Source: Limnephilus marmoratus
Taxonomy: Eukaryota; Arthropoda; Insecta; Trichoptera; Limnephilidae
Reading direction: 5' to 3'
Length of the DNA: 64,000 nt
Assembly: GCA_917880885.1 (NCBI GenBank)
Contig: OU862906.1
Span: 59,748,665 to 59,812,664, forward strand
Part shown: positions 11,499-22,499 of the stretch, piece by piece
How the letters are laid out: every line of letters begins with the position of its first letter
Numbering within the stretch: position 1 is the first letter of the stretch
Notes under the pieces: model-generated
Told to the model about the DNA's origin: nothing
Databases searched by the model: none
Seen by the model: only the letters and a program-made list of their open reading frames with translations
Position numbers and translations under genes: made by a program

Positions 11499-12300
11499 TT
11501 ACTCAAATATACACCGTCGCATTAATTCGTAGACTGCGTAACTCCAAATTTTTCGAAAATACGTTTTTAATGTCATCTGGTGTTAAAATTAGTCCCGCAT
11601 CGACTAGTAAAACTCGTTAATTTAAAAAAAATTAACTTTTTAGATAAACACAAATTAGGAAACTGCTTAACACCATGGTGCACATTTTTACTCGCGAATA
11701 CTTCGAAACTCCTTAATTCCACATACTTTATTTTATTTACCATTTCAGGTCTCATTATTTAACATCAAAATTATTCGTATTATTAGTATTGTGCTGTTAT
11801 GCTTTGTGTACTAAGTACTATTATGTTTATCCTGTTATTCTTACATACTGAGACTAAATATAAAAGTCAATTAGGATTTTACTGAGTAATTCATAAAAAA
11901 AATATTGCAGTTCTGTATTGTTGTGTTTTATTTTTTTAATGTAAAATTTCTAACTCCCAAGTCTTCTGCTAGTGTTCATAAAACTGTTCGCAGAAAAGTA
12001 CGTAGGTATCTTTGTAAAATACGTATCTCCATTCTCGGTTTTTATGTAAACTTCCTAACTCCGATTTGAAATAGAAAGCCTTAACTTACAAAAGTTAAAT
12101 GATTAAAAACGAATTTTTAAATATATTATATGTTCGGAACATAAATAAAAACAACGACCCGTCTCTCATTTTTTTCACAACGAGTTTTTTGTGCCTCCTG
12201 TAAAATTTTACATTTGGTGGTTACGCATTCTATGAATTAATGCGACGAAGTGGTTCAAACAAAGTAACATTGTTTCATTTATCATTTAAATATAATACTT

Positions 12301-15096
12301 GAAGATGAAAAGTAAAACTCTAATACAGACAAGACCCAAGGAGCTTACCGCCCTACCATGGGGATAATTAACATGCAACTTTTTTTTAACAAAGCCAGCA
12401 ATAATATTTTATAAAATTCTTATATTTAGGAAGATAAATATACTGATAAAATCCGTGTACTATTATACCGCCCATCATAGAATTTTGCTTTTGCTTTAAA
12501 AATACGCACATTAAAGAATGTATATATTATAGTTCCCAATTATTTCCTCTGCGTGCGAACTGTACCTACATTTCTCCAAATAAACAATAAACAGTTAATC
12601 TCAAGTGACCTCCCAGGTAAGTACCTATGGTCCTGTATATTTTTTGCCTATACAGTACATTTTTACGCAACATCGCGTTCATTGCTCAAATCATTGTACA
12701 TATAATTTCGTATCGGTGATGGATGAACTGGTGGATGCAATTTTTAGCCAGAGTTGTTATAATGGTTTGTCTAGTTTGTAGTTAGAAGAAAGATTGCAGA
12801 AATGTAGTATAAGTTTGTACAGCGCCCTTGAGTTGATTTTTCACAAAACGGCGGTACATAAGTCATCCAATTATTAATATTATTACTATTATTAAGCTCT
12901 ACAGAAAATAATGAATTTTGATCCTAGAAAATCAATGCTATTATAAAACAATACGTACAATTATTTAAAAGGTATCTGGAGTTATTTGATCATCAGATTG
13001 CTTGTAGTAGAGCGAAATAAAATATAATATTACGTCGAATACAATCGAGACCATCTCCGTGTTTAGCAAACACTACAACGGAATGTTATTTAATTTCCGA
13101 GAACCTTCACAATGGCGTGTTTAAATTATTCTCGGAGTTGCACAATAACTGTGAATGAACATCTCTCCTTAACAATGTGAAACAACAATAATCATGGTTA
13201 ATTGCATTCACTTACGAGAATCGCTAAGCATATCACTAAACAATGAACTTGTCGAGTTGTCAGAAACTCGGAAAGCTGAATGAAGGAAGTCCAATTAACA
13301 CGAGGCATTGATAAAATTCTCCGCGCAAGTAATCATCGTGGCCCCAGCATTGTTGAAGATTTGAAGTGCCATTTGCCTGGCTCCTGTCGCTCAACGTTCA
13401 GGGATCGCCAGTCGCCACTCTAACACATCTGCAATGAACAAAATATTATATTCCCACTAGGTATTTCGTTTCAAACGTTCAATCTCAAAAGGAATCCCGA
13501 GGAACGGTGATGGTCAGCAGATATTAGATATTATTATCCATGCCGGGAAGTGTTACGTAAACAATAAGATTGTGCAGATTGCAGTCCTACACAAAAGTTG
13601 ATATGGATAATTCATATTAGGCGAGATTTAATGGTGCAGTTTGCAAGTTTTTTGCTTGGTCATTACGTATTCTTCGGCTGCTAGTTCTTTTTCCCTTCAA
13701 CTATAAATATTACATTATTTTCCACTACGGATGCCATGTGTTCACCGGCACCACGCGAAATGATCTACTTTGCAGAACAAAAAAAAAACAGGAGTTCAAG
13801 AGCGCAGATATTATGTGTTCAATTAAAAATGCATTAAATATGTTTAAGTACGTAGACGCCTACTCAATAATCATAAATGTTTTTTTTTTTAAATTTTCAT
13901 AGAATAATGAACTTTTTTTTCGTTTGTATATCGTCCCAGAGTGAAAAATTTCTTTCAACCGTCGCTTTTGTGAAAGATGACTATTCTAAATTTTCAGGTG
14001 GTGTGTATTCTACAAAGTCTATACCACGTCAGTCAAGGTCACGTTTGTAATAGTTAAAATTTGTTTTTGTTACATCAATGTCCATACCATTTAAGTCCAT
14101 TTACTTCGTTTTTTTATACTAGGGCTGAAATGGTACATGCTTTGTAAATATTTTGCGGAAACAAAAGCTACTTTGTTATTGTCATCACTGTGACTGAAAT
14201 AGTATAAGATTTGTAAATCTACATACACATTTGTACTTCTTTGTACATATACATTTGTACTTCCTGATTTCCCATTTGTATAACTCCTTTTACTATTTAA
14301 TTCTTTACCAATTATTGGGGACGAATATTTTCTCTGACAAAGCAGCAGTACCCTTTTATATCACAAAAATAGACTGAAAAATCTGCAAGGAATTTACATA
14401 ATATTTCTGGTCATTTTGTCAAAGTAACTACTGGATAACTGCTGGCTTTATAAGTTGGGTCAGTTTGCTGTCGTTGAATTTCTATGGCTAAGCATTTTGG
14501 CTCGTGGCCTCTCCGTTAGCCTCCCATGGCTGTTTCGGTTAAGACCGCCTGCACTTTGCATTTTTCATTATGCCTGCATAGCATCCGAGTGAATGGGTCT
14601 CTGTTGTGCTATTGAAACAATGCTTCTAAATATTGGGTCAGTACAAAACTGGCCGGCTCCATAAATACTGCAAACGTTGCAAAATTATTTCCAACAAACC
14701 GGCGCGCCGTTTTACACGTTTTATTTTTCTTTAATTTTCTTTGACGTATGGATATGGCAAATGTAGGAAAATCAATGGACAAAGTATTATCTAAACAGGG
14801 CGTATTAACCTTAAAATTAACAACGTAAGCAAACATATTGGTTAAAGTGCATTATCTCGAAGTGGAAAGATTGGAAAAACCATCGCTTTTTACCGTTTGT
14901 TGGTCTTCACGAAGCAAATTTGTATTGCAGCAAGTTTGTTCCAACGCTCTACAGACAATTTGTGGAGATCATTTTTCAAACATTCTTCGTTAGAAATATT
15001 TTATGTAGGGGCTCTCGCAGACTTCATCATTAACAATTTAATCAGCTTTAATATCTAAAATATACGTACCTTATAAATAGCTTCGATGCGGCGTAT
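12301..15096. other. No recognisable gene
   Basis: AT-rich DNA with poly-T runs (13879, 13913) and no long frame, TIR pair or array. It could be single-copy host DNA. Frames at 14836-14609 (-) and 20276-20016 (-) share a short VVNFKVN peptide (TTAACCTTAAAATTAAC on the plus strand), which may mark a small unidentified repeat. Confidence 0.45.
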
Positions 15097-15644
15097 CAAT
15101 TAGGCAGGGGTCTCCAAACTTTTCAGCCGGAGGGCCACATTGACTACTCCAGTGAGTTCGGAGGGCCAAAACTGTTTTATTTTCTAGACACCCATATTTT
15201 CGTCCACGGGGGGGGGGGGGGGGAGTAAAAGTAAAAAGTGGAGAATAAAATTTCCAGGGATCATATTTCTTCATAAATCATTTCACTCCAATCTCACTCC
15301 AATCCCCCAGATATGACGTGAAATCCCTTAAGTTGGCAACACTGCGCTTACGCTAGTGTTCAATTACTAAATTGTGTTGTATTGTATTGTCACAACTGCG
15401 ACGCTTGCGACATCTCGTGGTTACACGCGGAAATAAGTAGTGGTAGTACCCTATATCCATCGCTAGCGGCGAGGGCGAGAGAGACCGGCGACCGCGAGTC
15501 AGTCCACCTGGGGAAACCGAATGAAGCGGACCTGTCTGTTATGAAATAAGGTAGTGTGTAACTCCTTTAAACGTGTTTGTGTGTTTTTAAAAGACATCTG
15601 TGTAACAGTTTTTTGATTAGACTGTTTTTTTGGTGTGATTTACT

Positions 15645-16025
15645 ATGGAAAGTATGGCAAAGAAGCGAAAAGTAGACCGCGAGTGCAGAGCATTCAAAGA
15701 TCAATGGAACTTTCAATATTTCGTAATTGAGTCCAATAAGAAAGCGCTATGTTTGATTTGCAATGAAGCCATAGCCGTTCTCAAAGAGTGTAATGTTAAA
15801 CGTCATTATGAAACGAAACATTTTCAAAAATACTCACAATATACGGGAAGTTTGCGGACAGAAAAATTTGAAGCTTTAAAGAGTGGATTAAAATCGCAGC
15901 AATCTTCGTTTACAAAACTCAATAATGAACAAGAGGCTGTAACTCGTGCCAGTTTTCGTGTGGCTCTTGAAATCGCAAAACGTGGAAAACCTTTCACCGA
16001 TGGAGAAATGATCAAATTGCAGTAG
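15645..16025 (+). pseudogene. hAT transposase N-terminus (BED-type zinc finger)
   Basis: This is the first block of a hAT transposase. KKRKVDRECRAF leads into a C2-H2 arrangement (CLICNEA, then HYETKH) typical of the BED-like finger at the start of GTF2IRD2/ZBED-related transposases. The frame ends at MIKLQ-stop. Reading resumes one frame over at about 16018 as AVAEEMCPEKV, so a 1-2 base indel near 16010-16018 destroyed it. The start ATG at 15645 has a second in-frame ATG three codons on (15654). Confidence 0.85.
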
Positions 16026-16033
16026 CCGAAGAA

Positions 16034-17050
16034 ATGTGCCCTGAAAAGGTAAATTTATATAAAACTCTCAGTTTGTCAGCAAATACTGTAGCGCGGAGGG
16101 TAGAAGACATCGCAGAAAATATATCATCTCAACTGTCTGACAAAAATGGACATCTTGAGTGGTATTCTCTGGCCTTGGATGAATCAACGGATGTGTCAGA
16201 TACTGCTCAGGTGTTGATTTTTATTCGAGGAGTGGATAAAAGCTATGAAGTGTATGAAGAACTTATTGATATTGATAGTATTCACAGCACAACTACTGGT
16301 GAAGATATTTTTAAGGGTGTTGAAAATGCCATTATTAAAAAGAATCTTCAATGGAAAAACTTGAAATCTATCACAACTGACGGAGGAAAAAACATGTGTG
16401 GTAAAAATAAAGGAGTAGTGGCTCTTGTGTCAAAGGCTGTAGAAAATGATGGTGGTTCAAAACCATTAGTCTTACATTGTGTCATTCATCAGCAGTCTCT
16501 ATGCGGAAAATGTTTGGATATGTCCGAAGTTCTAAAACCAGTCATATCAATTGTTAATTTCATCAGATCCACTGGGCTGAATCACCGAGAATTCCGCGAA
16601 TTTATTAAAGAGATCGGAGAAAATGATTTGCCATACCATACTGCCGTACGCTGGCTAAGTTGCGGACAAGTCCTTCAGCGCTTCTTTGAACTTCGATCAG
16701 TGATCGAAATTTTTTTGAATGAAAAGCATCGCCCTCTTACCGAATTGCAAAATAGCGAATGGCTGTGGAAGTTAGCATTCTATGTCGATTTGACAAAACA
16801 TATGAACGAACTGAATTTGAGATTGCAAGGAGAAAATCAGCTTCTCCCTGATTTATATACTAATGTCAAATCGTTCCGGCAGAAAATAATGCTGTTTCAA
16901 TCACAATTAAATAAAAAATATTTCACACAATTTAAAACATGTGAAATATTTAGCCACACTACTGAGACTGAGTTTCCCGTCGATTTTGCAATCGGAGCTT
17001 TGAGTGCTTTGAAGATAAATTTTGATACTCGTTTCTCAGACCTTGATTGA
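16034..17050 (+). pseudogene. hAT transposase catalytic region
   Basis: The middle block, 338 residues, contains the first two catalytic aspartates in LALDESTD and ITTDGGKNMCG, then the conserved HCVIHQQSLCGK and YHTAVRWLSCGQVLQRF motifs. It really begins upstream of 16034, joined to the previous frame by an indel. It stops after RFSDLD. Related transposases have some 30-40 more residues between RFSDF and the ELIDLQCD block that here follows at once in another frame, so a small deletion removed them. Confidence 0.88.
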
Positions 17051-17354
17051 TTTACAATGCAGTGATATAATTAAGAACAAATATCAAAACTCATCTTTGT
17101 TGGAATTTTACAAGAGTCTTCCGCTGGCACAATTTGATAATTTGCATAAATTTGCTCGTGGGCTATTTTCTGTTTTTGGTACTACTTACTTGTGTGAGAA
17201 AACATTCTCCAAAATGAAGTACACAAAGAATGTTTACAGATCTAAGTTAACCGATGAGCATCTTAAAGCTCTTTTAATAATTGCTACCACTAAAATTGAT
17301 CCACAACTACAAATTATCGTCAGTGGAAAATCACAATTACATAAATCCCATTAG
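17022..17354 (+). pseudogene. hAT transposase C-terminal dimerisation domain
   Basis: The final block contains LIDLQCSDIIKNKY, FARGLFSVFGTTYLCEKTFS (with the conserved Glu of the catalytic triad) and RSKLTDEHLKALLIIATT, the hallmark hAT dimerisation motif. It is out of frame with the preceding block because of the deletion near 17045. It ends at 17354, about 570 bp before the 3' TIR. Confidence 0.88.
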
Positions 17355-17358
17355 TATT

Positions 17359-17440
17359 TTATATGTTTATGTGTTTATACTCGTATGTTATAATGTTTTT
17401 ATATGTTTATGTGTTTATACTCGTATGTTGCATGTAAATA
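17359..17440. repeat. About 42-bp tandem duplication in hAT 3' UTR
   Basis: TATATGTTTATGTGTTTATA followed by CTCGTATGTT occurs twice in succession just after the transposase stop. This is a simple local duplication. Confidence 0.7.
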
Positions 17441-17931
17441 AAACCTAGATACTATCATTCTGAGTTTTTTATCCACCTTATCACAATCACAATTAAAACA
17501 ATAAAACCAGGGGGCGATTTTGCCACGTATCGTTTCGCGCGTATATTGCATCCAGAAGGAGCGTGAAACGCGCGAGCATTTGGAACCATTCCTTGTCACA
17601 ATGTTGCCGCTCCATTTCCCTTGATACGTGTACTCGTTCTGCAGTTCCCGCGTAAACTGGACGTAAGTCTGGCGAACACACGATTTGCGCCCGTATTTTT
17701 CGCGCGATACTTGTGGACGCAATGTATTGGTGCCCAGTACCTCGCCAATGAGCATATATATTCGCACGAAAAAATTCGCGGTGAATTCGCCCCTTCTGAG
17801 TAAGGTCTTAGCCATTAGTTGTCGCGGGCCTGATTGATGAAAATGGTCATAAGATGTCGCGGGCCGGATGAATGACACTGGCGGGCCGGACACGGCCCGC
17901 GGGCCGTAGTTTGGAGACCCCTGAATTAGAG

Positions 17932-18380
17932 CATTGATTCTTAACCGGGGCGTCAGCGCCCCCTTGTGGGTATTTGGAGATCTGGGGGGGGCGTTTTCAA
18001 TTTCTTTTTGCATTTAGGGGGCGCTGCAGAAGTTGCTGCGAGCGGGCATTGTGTCAATATAGAAAATAAGCTCATTCACGAGCTACGCACACTGATACAT
18101 TGACACGCTTTATTTAGGTGCAACGGTTTGACAAGTTTTGTTAAATAAACTACACTTTCACGCACAAACATTTAGACTGAGGGATAATACTCAATGTCAA
18201 TGTAATAATAATGTGTTTAATTATACTTCTCATCATTTTTTATTTATAGCAATCCATTGCGTGAATGGATTTCATAATACAATGTGTACATTTTAAACTT
18301 CGTTTCGGGGGGGGGGGGGGGGGGGGGTTATTTTACTGTGTTAAAGGGAGCGATTATTTCAAAGCGGTTAAGAAACATCG
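17932..18380. mobile_element. Short non-autonomous hAT (MITE)
   Basis: The left end CATTGATTCTTAACCG (17932) pairs with CGGTTAAGAAACATCG (ending 18380). The flanks AATTAGAG (17924-17931) and CATTACAG (18381-18388) match at six of eight positions, so a hAT 8-bp duplication is plausible. It contains a 21-base G run (18307-18327) and no transposase. The left flank is shared with the large hAT. Confidence 0.6.
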
Positions 18381-18474
18381 CATTACAGTAACCATTAATA
18401 AAAATCTTACATATATTCATGATCACATAGAAAAAATACTCAAACCAATAAATGAAAATAATAATGAATAAAAC

Positions 18475-19050
18475 GGTTCCACGCCAACTCAGAATCAAGT
18501 CAACTCAACAACTCTTTGAAATGTCATTAAAAGTTATGATTTTTTTTTAAATAGCCATTAACCCTAACCTAACATAACCTATTTAACCAATTTTTCTATT
18601 TTTTATCATCATTTAATTTCATAATCCCACGAGAACTACTCGATCTAAAATCCTGTTTAAATGTACCTTTTACCTAGGTTACATGATGTTACTAATAGAT
18701 ATGCAGATATTGCAGATCTATTTAACTGCACGGAAAGTAGGTACAAGAGGGCTATGCTATCAAATCTTTTTAGTCATTATTAATTCTATTTGTACTATAG
18801 ATTTTTGTACGTAATTGTCTCTCTGGTGTCATTTCTAATTCAAATGCCACAATTATTTGTTAAACAATTTTTTTTATTATTTCTATATTACTATTTTTCA
18901 TTTTGTGACATGTAATCAGTTCTTATGGTATATGTATACCGTTGAAATTAAATAAATAAATAAATAAATCACTCTGAATGACCTTTCTAAGGTGGTTCTG
19001 AGTTGGTTTCATTCTGAGTTGGCCGGTCACCGACTGAAACCAATAAAAGG
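18475..19050 (+). mobile_element. MITE (CCAACTCAGAAT family) with LINE inserted
   Basis: The ends read GGTTCCACGCCAACTCAGAA (18475) and TTCTGAGTTGGCCGGTCACC (about 19010). The core AAATAGCCATTAACCCTAACC is shared with copies at 34770 and 57918. Compared with those copies, a 350-bp block (18612-18968) is inserted after TTTTTATCATC. There is no coding capacity. Confidence 0.65.
18612..18968 (+). mobile_element. 5'-truncated LINE tail inserted in MITE
   Basis: The insertion ends in (AAATA)n (18948-18968) and begins abruptly within the MITE. A plus-strand frame reads RYADIADLFNCTESRYKRAM before a stop, consistent with the extreme C-terminus of an RT. The clade cannot be told. Confidence 0.55.
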
Positions 19051-20493
19051 TAACGTGAAAAAGAATTTGACATATTTGATATAACAACGCAAATGCTCAA
19101 AATGATTTGGAATTCAAAAACGCATGTCAAAAAAGATTTTTGAAGGGTACTAGAGCCAAAATAAATAAAAATGTTACGAATGTATCAACCCACTACCGTT
19201 TAATAACCGTCAAATAACGTTTCGTTTGTTAAACAACAAGACCTGAGTTTTATAAGTACTTATAGCATTGTTCAGTGTTTACGGCCCCTGTATAATATTT
19301 TCATACCGACAACACAAACACGATATTATGAAGTTTATCAACCGTATCTTCTAGGAGAATTGCGTTTACGGTTTACGGTTTTTATTTGTAGATATATATA
19401 CGTTGGGATAGTAATAATTATGCGATCACAGCTCACCGACATACGTGGCGATTGCAGGGATATGCTGCCTGCGGTACGTGTGACAACATCAGTTATCGGA
19501 AAACCACCGAGAATATGCCATGCATATACGACTATGTATTCTTGGAAGCTCGCTCATGGTACTGCAATCCGAATTCCTGAATTTCGAACTATTTTTTTAA
19601 TTATTGGTATAAGCCTAGATTTGGGAGGCTTGAAAACAGTCGTACACAATGAAGTACTTTAAGCCCGCAAAAACCATGTCATTACAACATGAAAACCTAG
19701 TAGAACTTTAATAAAACTGAAGTGAACGGGTAACTATCATCTACACATTAGTCAACCAGTTTTGTATCTGCCACTTTAGCAAAAATGAGTAATTTCGACA
19801 ATTTGTTTAACGCATACGACAGGTTGGTACGCTGTTTATTTATCTATTTTATAGGCATTTCAATGGAAATTCTTTGACAGACCATCGACATCAAACCGAA
19901 TCCTTTGGCGTTTTTACGCTGTAATTATTGACTTTATTTGCACACGAAAACGATTTATTTCTATGACGGCTCTGTAACGAGCTCTAGCTCTTGTGTTTCC
20001 TACCTGCTGCCTCAACTACAATATCTCCCGAACAATATTATCGAAGATGACTAGAGTGGCGATTTCGGTTCTAATTATGGATAAGGAATTGTCGTTAACC
20101 TTAAAATTAACGACTTTACAAATAACTATAAAGTAACACATAACTATAACTAAAAGGTAACTAGTCACATAACGATTGCTTCCAAAGCTAAAATGAGGAG
20201 GATAGGTATTTTCCTTAGCGAAGGATAAAGAAAGGGAATCCGCCGACACAAGTCGGTCTCTGAAATTCGTCGTCAAAATTCCATATCGTTGAACCGGAAT
20301 CGCCCCTCAAGCTCGTATAGGTAAAACACTTTAAGTTGGAAGCAATAAAAATGCTTAGTATTGATGTATTGGTCTATCTGTGTGAACGTAAAGCGACGCC
20401 CACAAATTCGATAAGGTTCTCTGTCTTGCTTACGCCCCCTTTCTGTAACTAGTTAGAAGAGAGGCAAGTTTAACGACACCCTTTTGAGGCTGT
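19051..20493. other. No recognisable gene
   Basis: Only short frames. No TIRs, arrays or RT-like peptides were recognised. A 100-residue frame at 19360-19662 (+) shows no family features. Confidence 0.45.
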
Positions 20494-20497
20494 ACTT

Positions 20498-21183
20498 TGT
20501 TAGCATTACCGCATATACGGCCATTTGCTAAACCAAACCTGGAAAGGACACGCAATTAATAGGCCAAACAATACTAGCTCAGGAAGCCGGCGCAAGCAAG
20601 GTTCTCTTAAAACCAGGGCGAGTGCTTGTGGTTCGCTGGTGAAAACCTCCTCCTCCTCTTTTCCTCACAATCTCCAGGTCTCCTTCTTCAATCAGAACAC
20701 AGTTTTGCACGTAAAAGGGTTTATTCATTTAGAAAGAGACAGGGTTTTACAATTGCCAGCCTCGGCACACTACACATGGGTATTTGCTAGGGCTAGAATT
20801 CTATCTGACGGTGGAACTTCTCTCTCGACTCTCCACACGTATTAGTGAATTTAAAGGGGGGACGTGGCACACAAAAGGCAAGGGTTCTCATTACTCACTC
20901 AGCCAGTAGGAAATGCGGTAGTCCGTAGCCAGGCTACTAGTAGGCGGGAGCCTCCTCGTGCACAATTCACATTATAAAAACATCACGAATTTAGGTTCTC
21001 GGACAGCGCCGTGGCGCAATTACTAAGGACACTGTTGTCATGCCCGCGGCAAACGGAGGAATGCCAGCCGGACGGCGCGGTTGCCGGTCGCTTCAGCGCG
21101 GTGCGGGGAATTTACGAACTATTCTGGCGTAAAATGGGGAAACAGTGAGCTTTAGGAAAACATTGTCACTTTGTAACGTAACA
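20498..21183 (-). repeat. LTR (3' LTR of minus-strand element)
   Basis: 686 bp. Plus strand TGTTAGCATTACCGC to CGTAACGTAACA, so on the minus strand it starts TGTTACGTTAC and ends GCTAACA, with TG...CA termini. It is nearly identical to 26620-28201 minus its insertion. Confidence 0.9.
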
Positions 21184-21199
21184 CTTCCCCCCTCACCGC
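21184..21199 (-). other. Polypurine tract
   Basis: The minus strand reads GCGGTGAGGGGGGAAG directly before TGTTACG, the expected plus-strand primer site. This fixes the element's direction. Confidence 0.75.
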
Positions 21200-21934
21200 A
21201 AAAAAAGCGACGTGGTAATGGAGCAGTAGGGCTAAGAAATCCTCTTACCCTTCTAGCACTTGTGCCAAAAAAAAACATTTAAGAGAAAGAGGAGAGAGAG
21301 AGAGAGAGGTTGCTAGCTACAAAATAGTAGAAAACAAAAACAAAAGAGAAAAAGCATGGTGAACAAAGAATTATCTATGAATGTACAAGAAAGAGCAGTG
21401 ACATACATAAATATAAACAAGGACCTGCTGAAGAAAGGTACAAGGGTTATGCAGTGATAGAAAAAAAAATGACTCTAAATTGTATCATTGGTCTGTGAGC
21501 TATGTTTGCGTAGCGTGGTTTGCGTAGGATGTCTGGGGTGTTTGAACGTTACACTGAAGTTACAAGGTTACTTTGTCACAGTAACCTAGCCCGTTTGAGA
21601 TTACACTCAAGGAACACTAGGGCCTTAAAGAAAACACGAAGAAGAGAACGCAGGATGAGGCTTCTTGGTGGTGGAGAGTGTTCTACCTGTCACAGAGGTC
21701 AAAAAGGTAGCTGCTTCCGGATCCTGTGGGTGGGCCAGTATGACATCATTGAGGTACTGGAGAGTTGAATTGTAATTGGTGGTTGGTCCTTTATAGAGGA
21801 GGTGGTTTGTGTGCATGACAGCCGTTGTTGTGATGGTGGTTGGTACACTGGTTTGTATACAGTGGAATTGTTGTGTGAACAATCGTTGGTATTGTTATTT
21901 GCGCAAGGGCACAGGAGCATTGGCATGATGGCAA

Positions 21935-22095
21935 CAGAGCATTTGCAAGGTGCAGCTGGAACATTTGCAAGATGCAGCAGGAACATTTGTACAATGGCAA
22001 CAGGAACATTTGCAAGATGCCGCAGGGACATTTGTACAATGGCAACACGAACATTACAAGATGCCGCAGGAACATTTGCATGATGCAACAGGAAC
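21935..22095. repeat. Short tandem repeats in LTR-element interior
   Basis: Units of about 24 bp alternate GGAACATTTGCAAGATGC and AACATTTGTACAATGGCAAC. On the minus strand this produces repetitive hydrophobic frames (about 21699-22181) without family resemblance. These are not taken as a gene. Confidence 0.7.
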
Positions 22096-22499
22096 ATGAA
22101 CCAACCTAGAGCTGACGTGCTCGGGTTTGTTTGAGTGATGGTTTTGTGATGATACAATTCGCAACTACACGCACGACTCACACTAGGTTAAGTTAGGTGC
22201 GGTCGGGTGCTTTAGGTACGCAGGGTTTGAAGGCATGGGACCTCCGTGATGGTAGTAAAGGCAGCATGAAGAGAGGCGCAGGTGTAGATAGGGTGAAGAG
22301 CTGCTAGACTTCTTATTAATCCGGCGAAAAAATTATTATTAGAACAAAATTCTTGAAGTTTACCTGCCTGGTAGACCAATGATGAAAAGGTTTGGAGAGA
22401 AACAAGGTGTGCATGTTGAGAAAGATTGGATTTGTTTGACGTGTAGAGAGAGAGAGAGACGGAGAGAGAGTTAACTAAATGCAACTACAGACTTATACA

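Larger units (their letters stand above)
11290..12300. mobile_element. Foldback element with inverted hammerhead-like ends
   Basis: Two arms of about 65 bp (11346-11410 and 11440-11510) are near-perfect inverses, each including TGAGTAAAGCC, CCGGTTTTGG/CCGAAACCAG and CCCTGAAGAAGG. An outer pair, ACTTTGTTTGAAC (about 11318) and its complement near 12250, and CGTCGCATTAATTC (11505) with its complement near 12235, shows a second level of inversion. The internal 11545-12225 has only short frames on both strands. The arrangement resembles inverted pseudo-LTRs of Penelope-like elements. No GIY-YIG or RT was found. Confidence 0.5.
15105..17923 (+). mobile_element. hAT transposon (Buster-type target), decayed
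   Basis: The 16-bp TIR CAGGGGTCTCCAAACT begins at 15105 and its complement ends at 17923 (2,819 bp). The right flank is AATTAGAG and the left flank is AATTAGG, an 8-bp duplication with one base lost. TA at the centre (nnnTAnnn) fits the Buster branch of hAT. The element carries a transposase of the GTF2IRD2/ZBED-like type, broken into three frames. It is joined on the right to a second, shorter hAT at 17932. Confidence 0.9.

Noticed and set aside
17399..18013. 204-residue minus-strand open frame
   Set aside because: It runs across the hAT 3' end, its TIR and into the adjacent small hAT. It lacks family motifs and crosses element boundaries, so it is a chance frame.
18555..18590. CCTAACCTAACATAACC as an internal telomeric repeat
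   Set aside because: It is the fixed core of a MITE found in three copies, not a TTAGG array.
21699..22181. 160-residue minus frame in the LTR element
   Set aside because: Its repetitive AxCxxxxVAIVQM pattern follows from the 24-bp tandem repeat; no gag-like motif is present.
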